This document shows positions 56,876 to 64,000 of a stretch of 64,000 bases of DNA, piece after piece. The position numbers and the translations under genes are program-made. Location of the stretch: contig NZ_JAAXMS010000006.1 of NCBI RefSeq assembly GCF_012290005.1, positions 372,001 to 436,000 on the forward strand, written 5' to 3'. A model generated the notes under the pieces. It was not told the origin of the DNA. It did not search any database and saw only the letters and a program-made list of their open reading frames with translations. Positions within the stretch are counted from its first letter, which is position 1, and each line of letters starts with the position of its first letter. The stretch comes from Crateriforma spongiae. GTDB taxonomy: Bacteria > Planctomycetota > Planctomycetia > Pirellulales > Pirellulaceae.

Positions 56876-58909
56876 ATGCTCGGGTACATTCATCGGTCGA
56901 TGCTTGCCGCGTCGGTCTGTCTTTTCTTCGGCACGGTTTTGGCGTTCGCGGACACGGCGATGCAGCGTCCCAATGTCGTTTTGATCCTGGCCGATGACTT
57001 GGGGTATTCGGATCTGGGATGTTATGGCGGCGAGATCCAAACGCCGCGCCTGGATCAGCTTGCCAAGAACGGTTTGCGGTTTGCCCGTTTCTACAATTCA
57101 CATAAGTGCGAACCCACGCGTGCATCGCTTGTCAGTGGCCAGTATTGGCACGATTGTGGGTTGGGCATCCAAACCGGGCTAACCATGGGACAGGCCATGC
57201 GGGGGCAAGGGTATGCGACCATCGCGGTGGGCAAGTGGCACTTGAACGGCAATCCCATCGATCGAGGTTTCGATCACTACTTTGGGCATCTGAGCGGTGC
57301 CAGCAATTACTTCAAAGGCCATCCGTCGCATCGGTTGTATGACCAGCCGTTTCAGCCCAAGGATGATCGCTTTTATACGACCGATGCCAATGCGGACTAC
57401 ACGATCGAGTTCATTGATAAGGTCCGCCAGGGCAATCCTGACCAGCCGTTCTTTGTCTATCTAGCGTTCAATGCACCGCACGGTCCGCTGCAGGCTTGGC
57501 CCGATGATGTCGCCCGCTATCGCGGAAAATACAAAACCGGTTGGGATCAATTGCGTCGGGATCGATACCAACGGCAATTACAAATGGGGCTGGTGCGAAG
57601 CGAGTGGGCTTTGCCGCGGCGGCCAGACACCATTCCTGCCTGGGATGAACTGTCTGCGGAAGATCAAGACTTTGAGGATCTGCGGTTCAGCACCTACGCC
57701 GCGATGGTCGACCGAATGGACCAAGCCATCGGACGGGTCGTCGATCATCTGAGCAACACCGGTGAACTGGACAACACACTGATCCTTTTCTTAAGCGACA
57801 ACGGTGCCTCGCCATACGACCGTGGCCGCCGTGGGACGCCGCCCGACGGTGATTCGGCATGGGAATACGGCGTCGGTTGGGCTCATCTGAGCAACACGCC
57901 GTTTCGTCACTACAAACGGAATGTTTTTAACGGGGGCAGTTGCACGCCGTTGATCGCGCACTGGCCGGCGGGCATGACGACCGATCCGGGCAGCATCACC
58001 GATCAACCGGGACACATCATTGATCTGATGGCCACGCTGATCGACGTCAGCGGTGGTCGATGGCCGCAACAGGCGAACGGACAGCCGCTGCGTTCGTTTC
58101 CGGGTAAGTCGTTGGTGCCGATCTTTCAAGGAAAGCAACGGCGTCCACACGACGCGCTCTATTTTCACTTGTTCGATCACCGCGCAATCATCGCGGGGGA
58201 TTGGAAGCTGGCTTCGGACTGGAGTCGCCCCTGGCAATTGTTCGATCTTCGCCATGATCGCACCGAGACCAATGACTTGGCGTCCAACATGCCCGGCAAA
58301 GTCGCGGAGCTTCAATCGCGATGGGATGACTGGTTTCCCGATTCGATGAATTCGAAACTGCGTAGCGAGGGTGACGAACCGGTGTACCGGTCGCTAGGAG
58401 AAATATCCGGCGATGACGGCAAGATTGGTGACGCAAAGGCGACCAAGCGAAAAGGCAGAAGCAAACCATCGGGCAAATCACGCGTCAGCGAAGTTGACGG
58501 CGTGCGTGCACGCATCGGAACAACGATCACGTTGAAAGATGGCGTCATGGTGATGCAGTGCCGCGGGGATGATCCGGGGCTGGCGATCGACCGAGTCGGC
58601 ATCGGCCAGCGCGTCGGACCGTTCGTGTTGCGGATGTCCGTCCGCAGCAATTCCAGCGGCCAAGGTCATGTTTTTTGGACCCGCGACCAAGCCACAAAGC
58701 TTCCCAGTGGGCAACAGTTGCCCATCGATGTCGTTCACGATCAACAATGGCACGATCTCACGGTCCGGTTGGAAGCCGATCCGGGATCCGAAGCACCGGT
58801 GTTCGGTATTCGAGTCGACTTGTGCGAAGGCCCGGGGCGTGTCGAAATCAAAGACTTGCGTTTGGAAGACACCGACGGCAACGTGTTGAAACGGTGGCCG
58901 TCGCGGTGA
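56876..58909 (+). CDS. Exported sulfatase with C-terminal beta-domain
   Basis: 677 residues, signal peptide SMLAASVCLFFGTVLAFA. Arylsulfatase-type: RPNVVLILADDLGYSDLGCYG (metal-binding Asp pair), KCEPTRASLVSGQYWHDCGLG with Cys78 in CxPxR, the formylglycine site, VGKWHLNG, and ILFLSDNGASPYD (metal ligands DN). After the sulfatase core (to about 490) come a basic, Ser/Lys-rich linker and a domain of about 140 residues (TLKDGVMVMQCRGDDPGLAIDRVG...) that looks like a beta-sandwich and may bind substrate. Probably removes sulfate from algal polysaccharides. The formylglycine-generating enzyme is not in this window. Confidence 0.93.
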   Translation: MLGYIHRSMLAASVCLFFGTVLAFADTAMQRPNVVLILADDLGYSDLGCYGGEIQTPRLDQLAKNGLRFARFYNSHKCEPTRASLVSGQYWHDCGLGIQTGLTMGQAMRGQGYATIAVGKWHLNGNPIDRGFDHYFGHLSGASNYFKGHPSHRLYDQPFQPKDDRFYTTDANADYTIEFIDKVRQGNPDQPFFVYLAFNAPHGPLQAWPDDVARYRGKYKTGWDQLRRDRYQRQLQMGLVRSEWALPRRPDTIPAWDELSAEDQDFEDLRFSTYAAMVDRMDQAIGRVVDHLSNTGELDNTLILFLSDNGASPYDRGRRGTPPDGDSAWEYGVGWAHLSNTPFRHYKRNVFNGGSCTPLIAHWPAGMTTDPGSITDQPGHIIDLMATLIDVSGGRWPQQANGQPLRSFPGKSLVPIFQGKQRRPHDALYFHLFDHRAIIAGDWKLASDWSRPWQLFDLRHDRTETNDLASNMPGKVAELQSRWDDWFPDSMNSKLRSEGDEPVYRSLGEISGDDGKIGDAKATKRKGRSKPSGKSRVSEVDGVRARIGTTITLKDGVMVMQCRGDDPGLAIDRVGIGQRVGPFVLRMSVRSNSSGQGHVFWTRDQATKLPSGQQLPIDVVHDQQWHDLTVRLEADPGSEAPVFGIRVDLCEGPGRVEIKDLRLEDTDGNVLKRWPSR

Positions 58910-59097
58910 AGCGGTGCACCCTGTCTGTCATGGTCGTCGTCTGTCGTGGTCGTCCCGCTTGTTTCGGCCCGATCGTCGACGGACTAAGATGATCGCTTGG
59001 TCGCGACCGTCACGCTTGTGCAAGCTGATGATGGCCGGCCATCCCGCCCACCACTGCTACATTCCCACCTCCCATGGCCTTATTGAAGGACCTTTCC

Positions 59098-60468
59098 ATG
59101 ATGCGACGTTTCTTGTCTGCGGCGATCGTGTCGCTGACGCTGATCTGCATGTTCGCCAACAGTGCGACGGCGGATAACGCACAGCGGCCCAACGTGTTGA
59201 TGATCGCGGTCGATGATCTGAATCATTGGCTGACCTTCATGGGACGCAACCCACAGGCCCAGACACCCAATTTTGATCGGCTGGCCAAGATGGGCACCGC
59301 GTTCACACAGGCTTACTGTGCAGTGCCCGCGTGCGAACCATCACGGTGCGCTTTGATGGGGGGGCGCCGTCCGTGGGTGACCGGGTGCTATAAGAATGGC
59401 GACAAGTGGAAAACCCACCAACCGGCCGGCGATGGTTTGTCGGCTCAGTTTCTAAAGGCCGGCTACTATGTCGCCGGTGCTGGCAAGATCTATCACAGCA
59501 TGGACTATCACGAGTCCGAGTGGACCGAATACATGTCCAAGACCGGGTTCACGCTGAACGGCCCGAACGTTGAAAAGATGGACGGTTACCACAATGACAA
59601 AGTGCATCCGAATCTAAAAGACGAAGATTTGATCGATTGGCACAGCACCAACTACATCATCGATCGGTTAAACCGGGATGACGACCAGCCGTTCTTTTTG
59701 GCGTTGGGTTTGTACAAGCCTCACCTGCCTTTTGTCGTCCCGCGAAAGTACTACGATGCGTTCCCGTTGGAATCGATTCAGTTGCCGCCTCACCGCGAAG
59801 ACGACTTAGATGATTTGCCTCCCGCGGCCGTGAAGATGGCACGCAACGGGGATCACGAAAAGTTCTTGAAGAGTGGACGTTGGAAGGCAGCGATCCAGTC
59901 GTATCTGGCGACGTGTGCCTATACCGATATGAATCTGGGTCGCCTGTTGGATGCGTTTGAAAAAAGTCCTGAGCGTGATAACACGATCGTCGTGTTTTGG
60001 ACCGATCACGGTTGGTCGTTTGGTGAAAAGGAACACTGGCGTAAGTTCGCACTTTGGGAAGAACCGACGCGAACGCCGATGATTTGGGTCGTTCCCGGAA
60101 TGACCAAGCCGTCGACCCGATGCGAACGCACGGTTGACCTCATGAGCGTTTATCCGACGTTGTGTCAATTGGCCGGGATCCCCAAGCCCGGGCACGTCAG
60201 CGGGTACGACATCACGCCACTGTTGAAAGATCCGTCCGCATCCTGGGATTACCCCGCCATCACCACGCATGGGTATGAGAACCATACCGTGCGGACGCAA
60301 CAGCATCGCTACATTCGCTATGCCAACGGTGATGAAGAACTGTACGACAGCGTTGCCGATCCATACGAATGGAAAAACTTGGCAAACGATCCGGCGTTTA
60401 CATCCGTCAAGAAGGATTTGGCCGAGTGGTTGCCCAGCGATGCGGTCAAACCGAAACGGAAGAAATGA
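59098..60468 (+). CDS. Exported iduronate-2-sulfatase-like sulfatase
   Basis: 456 residues from the ATG at 59098, which has AAGGA eight bases upstream; signal peptide RRFLSAAIVSLTLICMFANSATA. RPNVLMIAVDDLNHWLTFMG and ACEPSRCALMGGRRPW (Cys79 of CxPSR, formylglycine) are typical of the iduronate-2-sulfatase-like branch, as are GLYKPHLPFVVPRKYYD and VFWTDHGWSFGEKEHWRKFALWEEPTRTPMIW. C-terminus has the usual YDSVADPYEWKNLAND. Specificity for a particular sulfated sugar cannot be read from sequence. It ends one base from the convergent hypothetical gene. Confidence 0.94.
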   Translation: MMRRFLSAAIVSLTLICMFANSATADNAQRPNVLMIAVDDLNHWLTFMGRNPQAQTPNFDRLAKMGTAFTQAYCAVPACEPSRCALMGGRRPWVTGCYKNGDKWKTHQPAGDGLSAQFLKAGYYVAGAGKIYHSMDYHESEWTEYMSKTGFTLNGPNVEKMDGYHNDKVHPNLKDEDLIDWHSTNYIIDRLNRDDDQPFFLALGLYKPHLPFVVPRKYYDAFPLESIQLPPHREDDLDDLPPAAVKMARNGDHEKFLKSGRWKAAIQSYLATCAYTDMNLGRLLDAFEKSPERDNTIVVFWTDHGWSFGEKEHWRKFALWEEPTRTPMIWVVPGMTKPSTRCERTVDLMSVYPTLCQLAGIPKPGHVSGYDITPLLKDPSASWDYPAITTHGYENHTVRTQQHRYIRYANGDEELYDSVADPYEWKNLANDPAFTSVKKDLAEWLPSDAVKPKRKK

Positions 60469-60469
60469 T

Positions 60470-61324
60470 TCAGTCGACGCCTGCGGTGATCAGTTCCGAT
60501 CGAAACGCTTGCCAGAATGCCATGTCGCGTTCATAGCGGTCGGACGGAATCTGGCTGCGAAAGGCGTTTAGGTAATCGATCATGTCCTCGGTCGCCCCGC
60601 GATACGAATAGTCTTCGCTGGCCATCGGGTTGATCCAATCGGGATCGCCGGGCTGGCGAAAATGCGAAAAGGTGCCGTCCGGTTTCACCACGGCGTTGGA
60701 CGTCAGCACCGGCAACTTCATGTGCAGCATATGCATCATGCGTTCGCTTTCATCCATGTCCGCGGTCGCGTTATCCCAAGCGGTCACGACATCCGGTGGC
60801 GTCTGGCTGTCGGGAAAGCGAATGCCGTATGCCTTGCCGGATTCGGTCAGACCGTCGTTGTCCAGATCGATCTGTGCGGCCGGCGGCAACAACAGGTTCA
60901 GTGCGCCTTCTTCGCTTAACGACGACACGCGAATCGGTTCGGCCAGCGCATGAATCTGACGGACCGTTTCCATCTGGTCTTCGGACAACTGGTTCAGAAA
61001 GCCGATCGGATCGACATAGCCCGCCGACTCCGACGCCTGGACCATGACGTCCGCAAAGGTCTGGCCGAGTTGCTGTCGGTTTTCGGTTTGTCGGTACCGT
61101 CCCAGCGATTCGTTGCGGTACCACTGGTCCCAGGCTTCGGCGATCCCCGGTGTCTGCCCGTCGATCGCGTCCGGCGTTTCCGCGCTGGCGTACCCGTCAC
61201 GCCCGGCGGCTTCCAGCACTTGATCAAACACGTTTTGGACCAGATGGTCGTTGTTGCGTCGCCGTTGATCAAAGGTCACAAACCCGGTCGCCGATTGATC
61301 GATCTTCATCACAGCCCCGTCCAT
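60470..61324 (-). CDS. Hypothetical protein, unknown family
   Basis: 284 residues (279 if it starts at the ATG at 61309). No signal peptide, membrane helix or recognised motif. Rich in Asp, Gln and Met, mostly helical; a segment AQIDLDNDGLTESGKAYGIRF resembles an EF-hand-like/dockerin calcium loop (DxDxDGxxx). Convergent with the sulfatase gene, stop codons one base apart. Probably a lineage-specific protein; function unknown. Confidence 0.65.
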   Translation of the reverse strand: MDGAVMKIDQSATGFVTFDQRRRNNDHLVQNVFDQVLEAAGRDGYASAETPDAIDGQTPGIAEAWDQWYRNESLGRYRQTENRQQLGQTFADVMVQASESAGYVDPIGFLNQLSEDQMETVRQIHALAEPIRVSSLSEEGALNLLLPPAAQIDLDNDGLTESGKAYGIRFPDSQTPPDVVTAWDNATADMDESERMMHMLHMKLPVLTSNAVVKPDGTFSHFRQPGDPDWINPMASEDYSYRGATEDMIDYLNAFRSQIPSDRYERDMAFWQAFRSELITAGVD

Positions 61325-61553
61325 TTTTTGGTGGCATTCCCGTGGGCGTTATCGGACGCCGGATCGCGGCGGCTTGAGTCCGCTGTGTCGGGCGGCTTGT
61401 CCAGTCTGCGTGGTCTGCCCAAGTTGCTTGGTGGGATGACTGGGGCATGTTTCGTTGCTGTACGCCCGCATCGTTTGGTCGTGGGGCTGAAGAGTTTTCA
61501 GCGATTTTCGACGAATCGCGCCGCGCTTCGGTTGCGGCGGGATCCTTCCAAGC

Positions 61554-62309
61554 ATGTGGACCCCATCTGGACGAAACGCCAAGCCTTTTGTGATCGCATC
61601 GGCGGTGGTGCTGACCGGTTGCGGGCTATCGATTCCGGGTTTCTACGATTGGACGGAATCGGACCAAAGCGACCAGTCCCATTTGCTTTGGATCATTCCG
61701 CTGGCCAGCTGGATCATTTCCAGCGTGCTTTGTTTTATCGCCGGTCGCTATTGGCCTATCGCATTTCGACTGAATGATGATTCGTCGGTTGGCATCGGCG
61801 ACACGTCGGCGAGATCGAAACTTGGGCCAGGACGTTATGGATTGCGGTGGCTGTTGATGGTGCCCTTGGTTGTTGCTGCGGTGATCGTCGGATGCCAGAA
61901 GATCCCGTTGGCAACGACGGTGCTGGTTTGCCTCGGTGCCTGGTCGGCATGGGGATTCAGTGTGTGGCGACGTCGCATGGTCCGTCCCGAACTGGTGGTG
62001 TTGGTCCTGGGAATGATGTTGCCGTTTGCTTGGGTTTACACCGATGCGGATTTGATGAACGAGTTTCCACGGACTGTTTGGGCCAGTCTTGCAATGCCGG
62101 GCATATTGACCGCCATGCTGTCGGGCCAGTTCCTGGAAAGCTCCATTCATCAGGCCCAGTGGTTGCCTTTCATCACGACGGCGGTGCATCTGTTGGTCGG
62201 TGTGTCGGTGATCCGATTCCATGTTCGGCTGGGGCACTATTTCATCCTGTTCATCACGCACGTGTCGCTGATGGGATCGATCGTGCTGCAGATGTTGGTG
62301 CGAGCCTAA
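61554..62309 (+). CDS. Multi-pass membrane protein
   Basis: 251 residues with about six hydrophobic segments (LLWIIPLASWIISSVLCFIAG, WLLMVPLVVAAVIVGC, PLATTVLVCLGAWSAWGFSVW, LVVLVLGMMLPFAWVY, LPFITTAVHLLVGVSVI, YFILFITHVSLMGSIVLQML). The N-terminus also reads as a lipoprotein signal (VIASAVVLTGCGLS). Family not recognised, function unknown. Confidence 0.65.
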   Translation: MWTPSGRNAKPFVIASAVVLTGCGLSIPGFYDWTESDQSDQSHLLWIIPLASWIISSVLCFIAGRYWPIAFRLNDDSSVGIGDTSARSKLGPGRYGLRWLLMVPLVVAAVIVGCQKIPLATTVLVCLGAWSAWGFSVWRRRMVRPELVVLVLGMMLPFAWVYTDADLMNEFPRTVWASLAMPGILTAMLSGQFLESSIHQAQWLPFITTAVHLLVGVSVIRFHVRLGHYFILFITHVSLMGSIVLQMLVRA

Positions 62310-62462
62310 ACCGGATGACGGGTGAGACCAAAGGTCGATGGTTTTTTGCGTCCAGCGTTTTTCGGATCCGTCGATTGCCAGTCAAGCGTTGGAATAGGGT
62401 TTGCTTTTCCAGAATGCATCGACTTTCAATTTCCAAGCCCTGGATCATCACACACCATCGCG

Positions 62463-63680
62463 ATGGATAAACCACAAGCACATTGGCAGGATTCCTTTCA
62501 CCAGTGGGCGCGTCACCTGGCATCGGACGTCGATGACGCGTTTGACGCCGGACTTCGTAAGCTTCGCAAACGGTATGGCAAACCGGGAACGCCACAGCTC
62601 TATCCTTATGTGGGGCACGCGACCCGGCAATCGATTCACTTGAGCGGACGTGTGCTGCGGAACCCGCCACTGGATCCCGATTTTCGCAATGACCGCTGGT
62701 GGGACAACATGCTGGACGCCGTGCGTCGGTTTGCATCCGATGAAGTCCCCGGCGTGATCGTTCGTGCCAGTGTCGGTGATCAAGATGCTCGGGCGACCAG
62801 TGACCGGGAAGGCTATTTCCATCTGGAAGTTCCCCGCGTTGGCGAATCCGCCGGGCCGATTCCGTATTGGTCATCCGCGGTGTTGCGAATCGAAGGTTCA
62901 GGAAACTCGGATGTCGTTTCACCCGTTGTTTGTCCCTTCCTCGCGGTGCCACCATCGGCACGTTTTGCGGTGGTCAGCGACGTCGACGATACGATTTTGC
63001 ACACCGGTGCGACCAGCCTGATGACCATGGCCAAGTTGACGTTCTTCGGTAATGCGCGAACACGAGCGCCATTAGACGGCGTTGCCGAGTTTTACCAGCG
63101 GTTGCAAGCCGACGGTGAACTTGACGGACGTGAATCTGGTGACGACGGTTTGGACAACGATCCAGTCAACCCAATCTTTTACGTGTCCAGTTCGCCTTGG
63201 AACTTACACGACTTGTTATCGGACTTCTTGGAGTTGAATTCCATTCCCGCCGGTCCGCTGTTGTTGCGCGATCTGGGAATCGATCGCGACAAGTTCATTA
63301 AGTCAGGTCATGACCAAAAAAAGGTCAAAGCGTTGCGGCTGATGCACGACTATCCCGATTTGCCTTTCATCCTGATTGGTGACTCTGGACAGGAAGACGC
63401 CAGACTGTATGCCGAGATCGCCGCAGAGCACCCGAAACGAATCGCCGCCATCTTGATTCGTGACGTGGATCCCGAAACGATCAGTCATCACGATCAGAAA
63501 ATGGACGCGTATGTTCGGCAGTGTGATGAACTGGGCGTGCCGATGTATTTGATCAAAGACAGCATCGACGCCGCGCGGCGTTTGATTGATCAAGGTTTGA
63601 TGTCGAAGCAGTCTCTGTCTCGAATCGAAGTGGCGACGGCCCGTGACAGGCAACGCTCATCGATGCCGTTTCAGCCCTGA
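62463..63680 (+). CDS. App1-type (DUF2183) phosphatase-domain protein
   Basis: 405 residues from the ATG at 62463; the longer frame's first 47 residues have no family match. N-terminal 150 residues are a beta-rich domain (SIHLSGRVLRNPP, VIVRASVGDQDARATSDREGYFHLEVP). The catalytic region is HAD-like: FAVVSDVDDTILHTG (DxDxT, about 173), PIFYVSSSPWNLHDLLSDFL, DKFIKSGHDQKKVKALRLM (Lys) and FILIGDSGQEDARLY. The family includes yeast phosphatidate phosphatase App1, so a phospholipid substrate is plausible. Cytoplasmic. Confidence 0.9.
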   Translation: MDKPQAHWQDSFHQWARHLASDVDDAFDAGLRKLRKRYGKPGTPQLYPYVGHATRQSIHLSGRVLRNPPLDPDFRNDRWWDNMLDAVRRFASDEVPGVIVRASVGDQDARATSDREGYFHLEVPRVGESAGPIPYWSSAVLRIEGSGNSDVVSPVVCPFLAVPPSARFAVVSDVDDTILHTGATSLMTMAKLTFFGNARTRAPLDGVAEFYQRLQADGELDGRESGDDGLDNDPVNPIFYVSSSPWNLHDLLSDFLELNSIPAGPLLLRDLGIDRDKFIKSGHDQKKVKALRLMHDYPDLPFILIGDSGQEDARLYAEIAAEHPKRIAAILIRDVDPETISHHDQKMDAYVRQCDELGVPMYLIKDSIDAARRLIDQGLMSKQSLSRIEVATARDRQRSSMPFQP

Positions 63681-63704
63681 TCGCATTGCATCAATTCGTG
63701 GGAA

Positions 63705-64000
63705 TCAGACGGTTGCCGCGATTCCTTGGACGGCGGGCGAAGTGCCACACAATTGTTGAATGGCTCCGCGTACCGCCGTGATACCCGCCGGTTGAAATAA
63801 CACCGAGTTGTGCGTTGCATTGATCGTTTTCAGCTCATGCAAATCACTCGGCGGGGCCTTCATCAGCCATTCCCATCGCGTCCATAAAACGATTCGCTGG
63901 ACGTTGGGCGGATAAGCCGATCGCACCGCGCGGCGGTCCGACATGATTCGGATTTCTTCGCTGAATCGGCCCAGCAGTGGTCGCACCCGTCGTGCCATCG
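63705..64000 (-). CDS. C-terminal part of a probable alpha/beta hydrolase, cut by the window edge
   Basis: About 97 residues are visible; the frame runs off the right edge, so the ATG at 63998 is probably internal. Visible features: QRIVLWTRWEWLMKAP, HELKTINATHNSVLFQPAGITAVRGAIQQL. A His followed by a small residue and a hydrophobic run near the C-terminus, after a segment like the post-acid region, resembles the catalytic His of alpha/beta hydrolases. Identification is tentative. Confidence 0.45.
   Translation of the reverse strand, partial: MARRVRPLLGRFSEEIRIMSDRRAVRSAYPPNVQRIVLWTRWEWLMKAPPSDLHELKTINATHNSVLFQPAGITAVRGAIQQLCGTSPAVQGIAATV

Noticed and set aside
58923-58955. Short imperfect duplication (CTGTC-TGGTCGTC) between the two sulfatase genes
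   Set aside because: Only two degenerate copies in a GTC-rich stretch; no structure or spacing suggesting function.

Overview
The window looks like chromosomal DNA of a marine planctomycete of the Pirellulaceae (Rhodopirellula/Blastopirellula type). This is an inference from gene content, since there is no rRNA or other marker. Supporting features are two exported CxPxR sulfatases, a DUF1559 prepilin-like protein, a DUF5060/collagen-binding-domain protein, many exported proteins of unknown function, Tat-exported Gfo/Idh/MocA and transglutaminase-like proteins, a eukaryotic-type Ser/Thr kinase, an oligoheme cytochrome cluster, loose gene spacing and few strong Shine-Dalgarno sites. I found no tRNA, rRNA, CRISPR array, transposase or phage gene.

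Layout. 0-17.6 kb: the 3' end of msrB, an exported hypothetical protein, a TolC-type outer-membrane protein, a large exported glycoside-hydrolase-like protein (minus strand), a membrane-anchored endonuclease/exonuclease/phosphatase-fold protein that has lost its catalytic residues, the E2 subunit of 2-oxoglutarate dehydrogenase coupled to a DUF1559 protein, a HEAT-like repeat gene pair, a TatD/EboB-like hydrolase, a class IV aminotransferase, an exported alpha/beta hydrolase and a TYAPAP-repeat lipoprotein. 17.9-25.2 kb: a transglutaminase-like protein, a porin-like barrel, a convergent and overlapping histidine kinase/response regulator pair, a collapsed sigma-factor/YCII remnant beside an intact VOC gene, a dehalogenase-like hydrolase and an NTF2-like protein with an expanded CTTDS repeat.

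25.5-34.1 kb is the most distinctive block. A GAF-AAA+ sigma-54 activator faces, tail to tail, a five-gene minus-strand operon. This encodes a NirB-like FAD reductase fused to a BFD [2Fe-2S] domain and a b-type membrane domain, a cytochrome with about 11 hemes, a DUF3365 heme protein, a single-domain globin and a monoheme lipoprotein. A separate pyridine-nucleotide disulfide oxidoreductase lies upstream. Together they could carry electrons from cytosolic NAD(P)H across the membrane to periplasmic hemes. The activator also diverges from the NTF2-like/hydrolase operon, across a region with candidate operators and a candidate -24/-12 promoter.

34.3-35.1 kb: small stress-type proteins (DUF2383, DUF1328). 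35.1-45.8 kb: a receptor-like Ser/Thr kinase with a Cache-like sensor, then four exported proteins in a row (SnoaL-like, Gly-rich, DUF1254/DUF1214, PQQ-like propeller), flanked by gene fragments including a pirin with its middle missing. It looks like an accessory island. 45.8-64 kb: an SGNH hydrolase, a NarL-type two-component system whose sensor carries discoidin-like domains, a YeiH transporter operon with a Gfo/Idh/MocA oxidoreductase, a DJ-1/PfpI protein, an exported O-methyltransferase, DinB, the two sulfatases, membrane and App1-type phosphatase genes, and a partial gene at the right edge.

Starts were moved downstream of the longest open frame wherever a signal peptide, ribosome-binding site or neighbouring gene favoured it. 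All family assignments rest on motif recognition from memory, not on searches.
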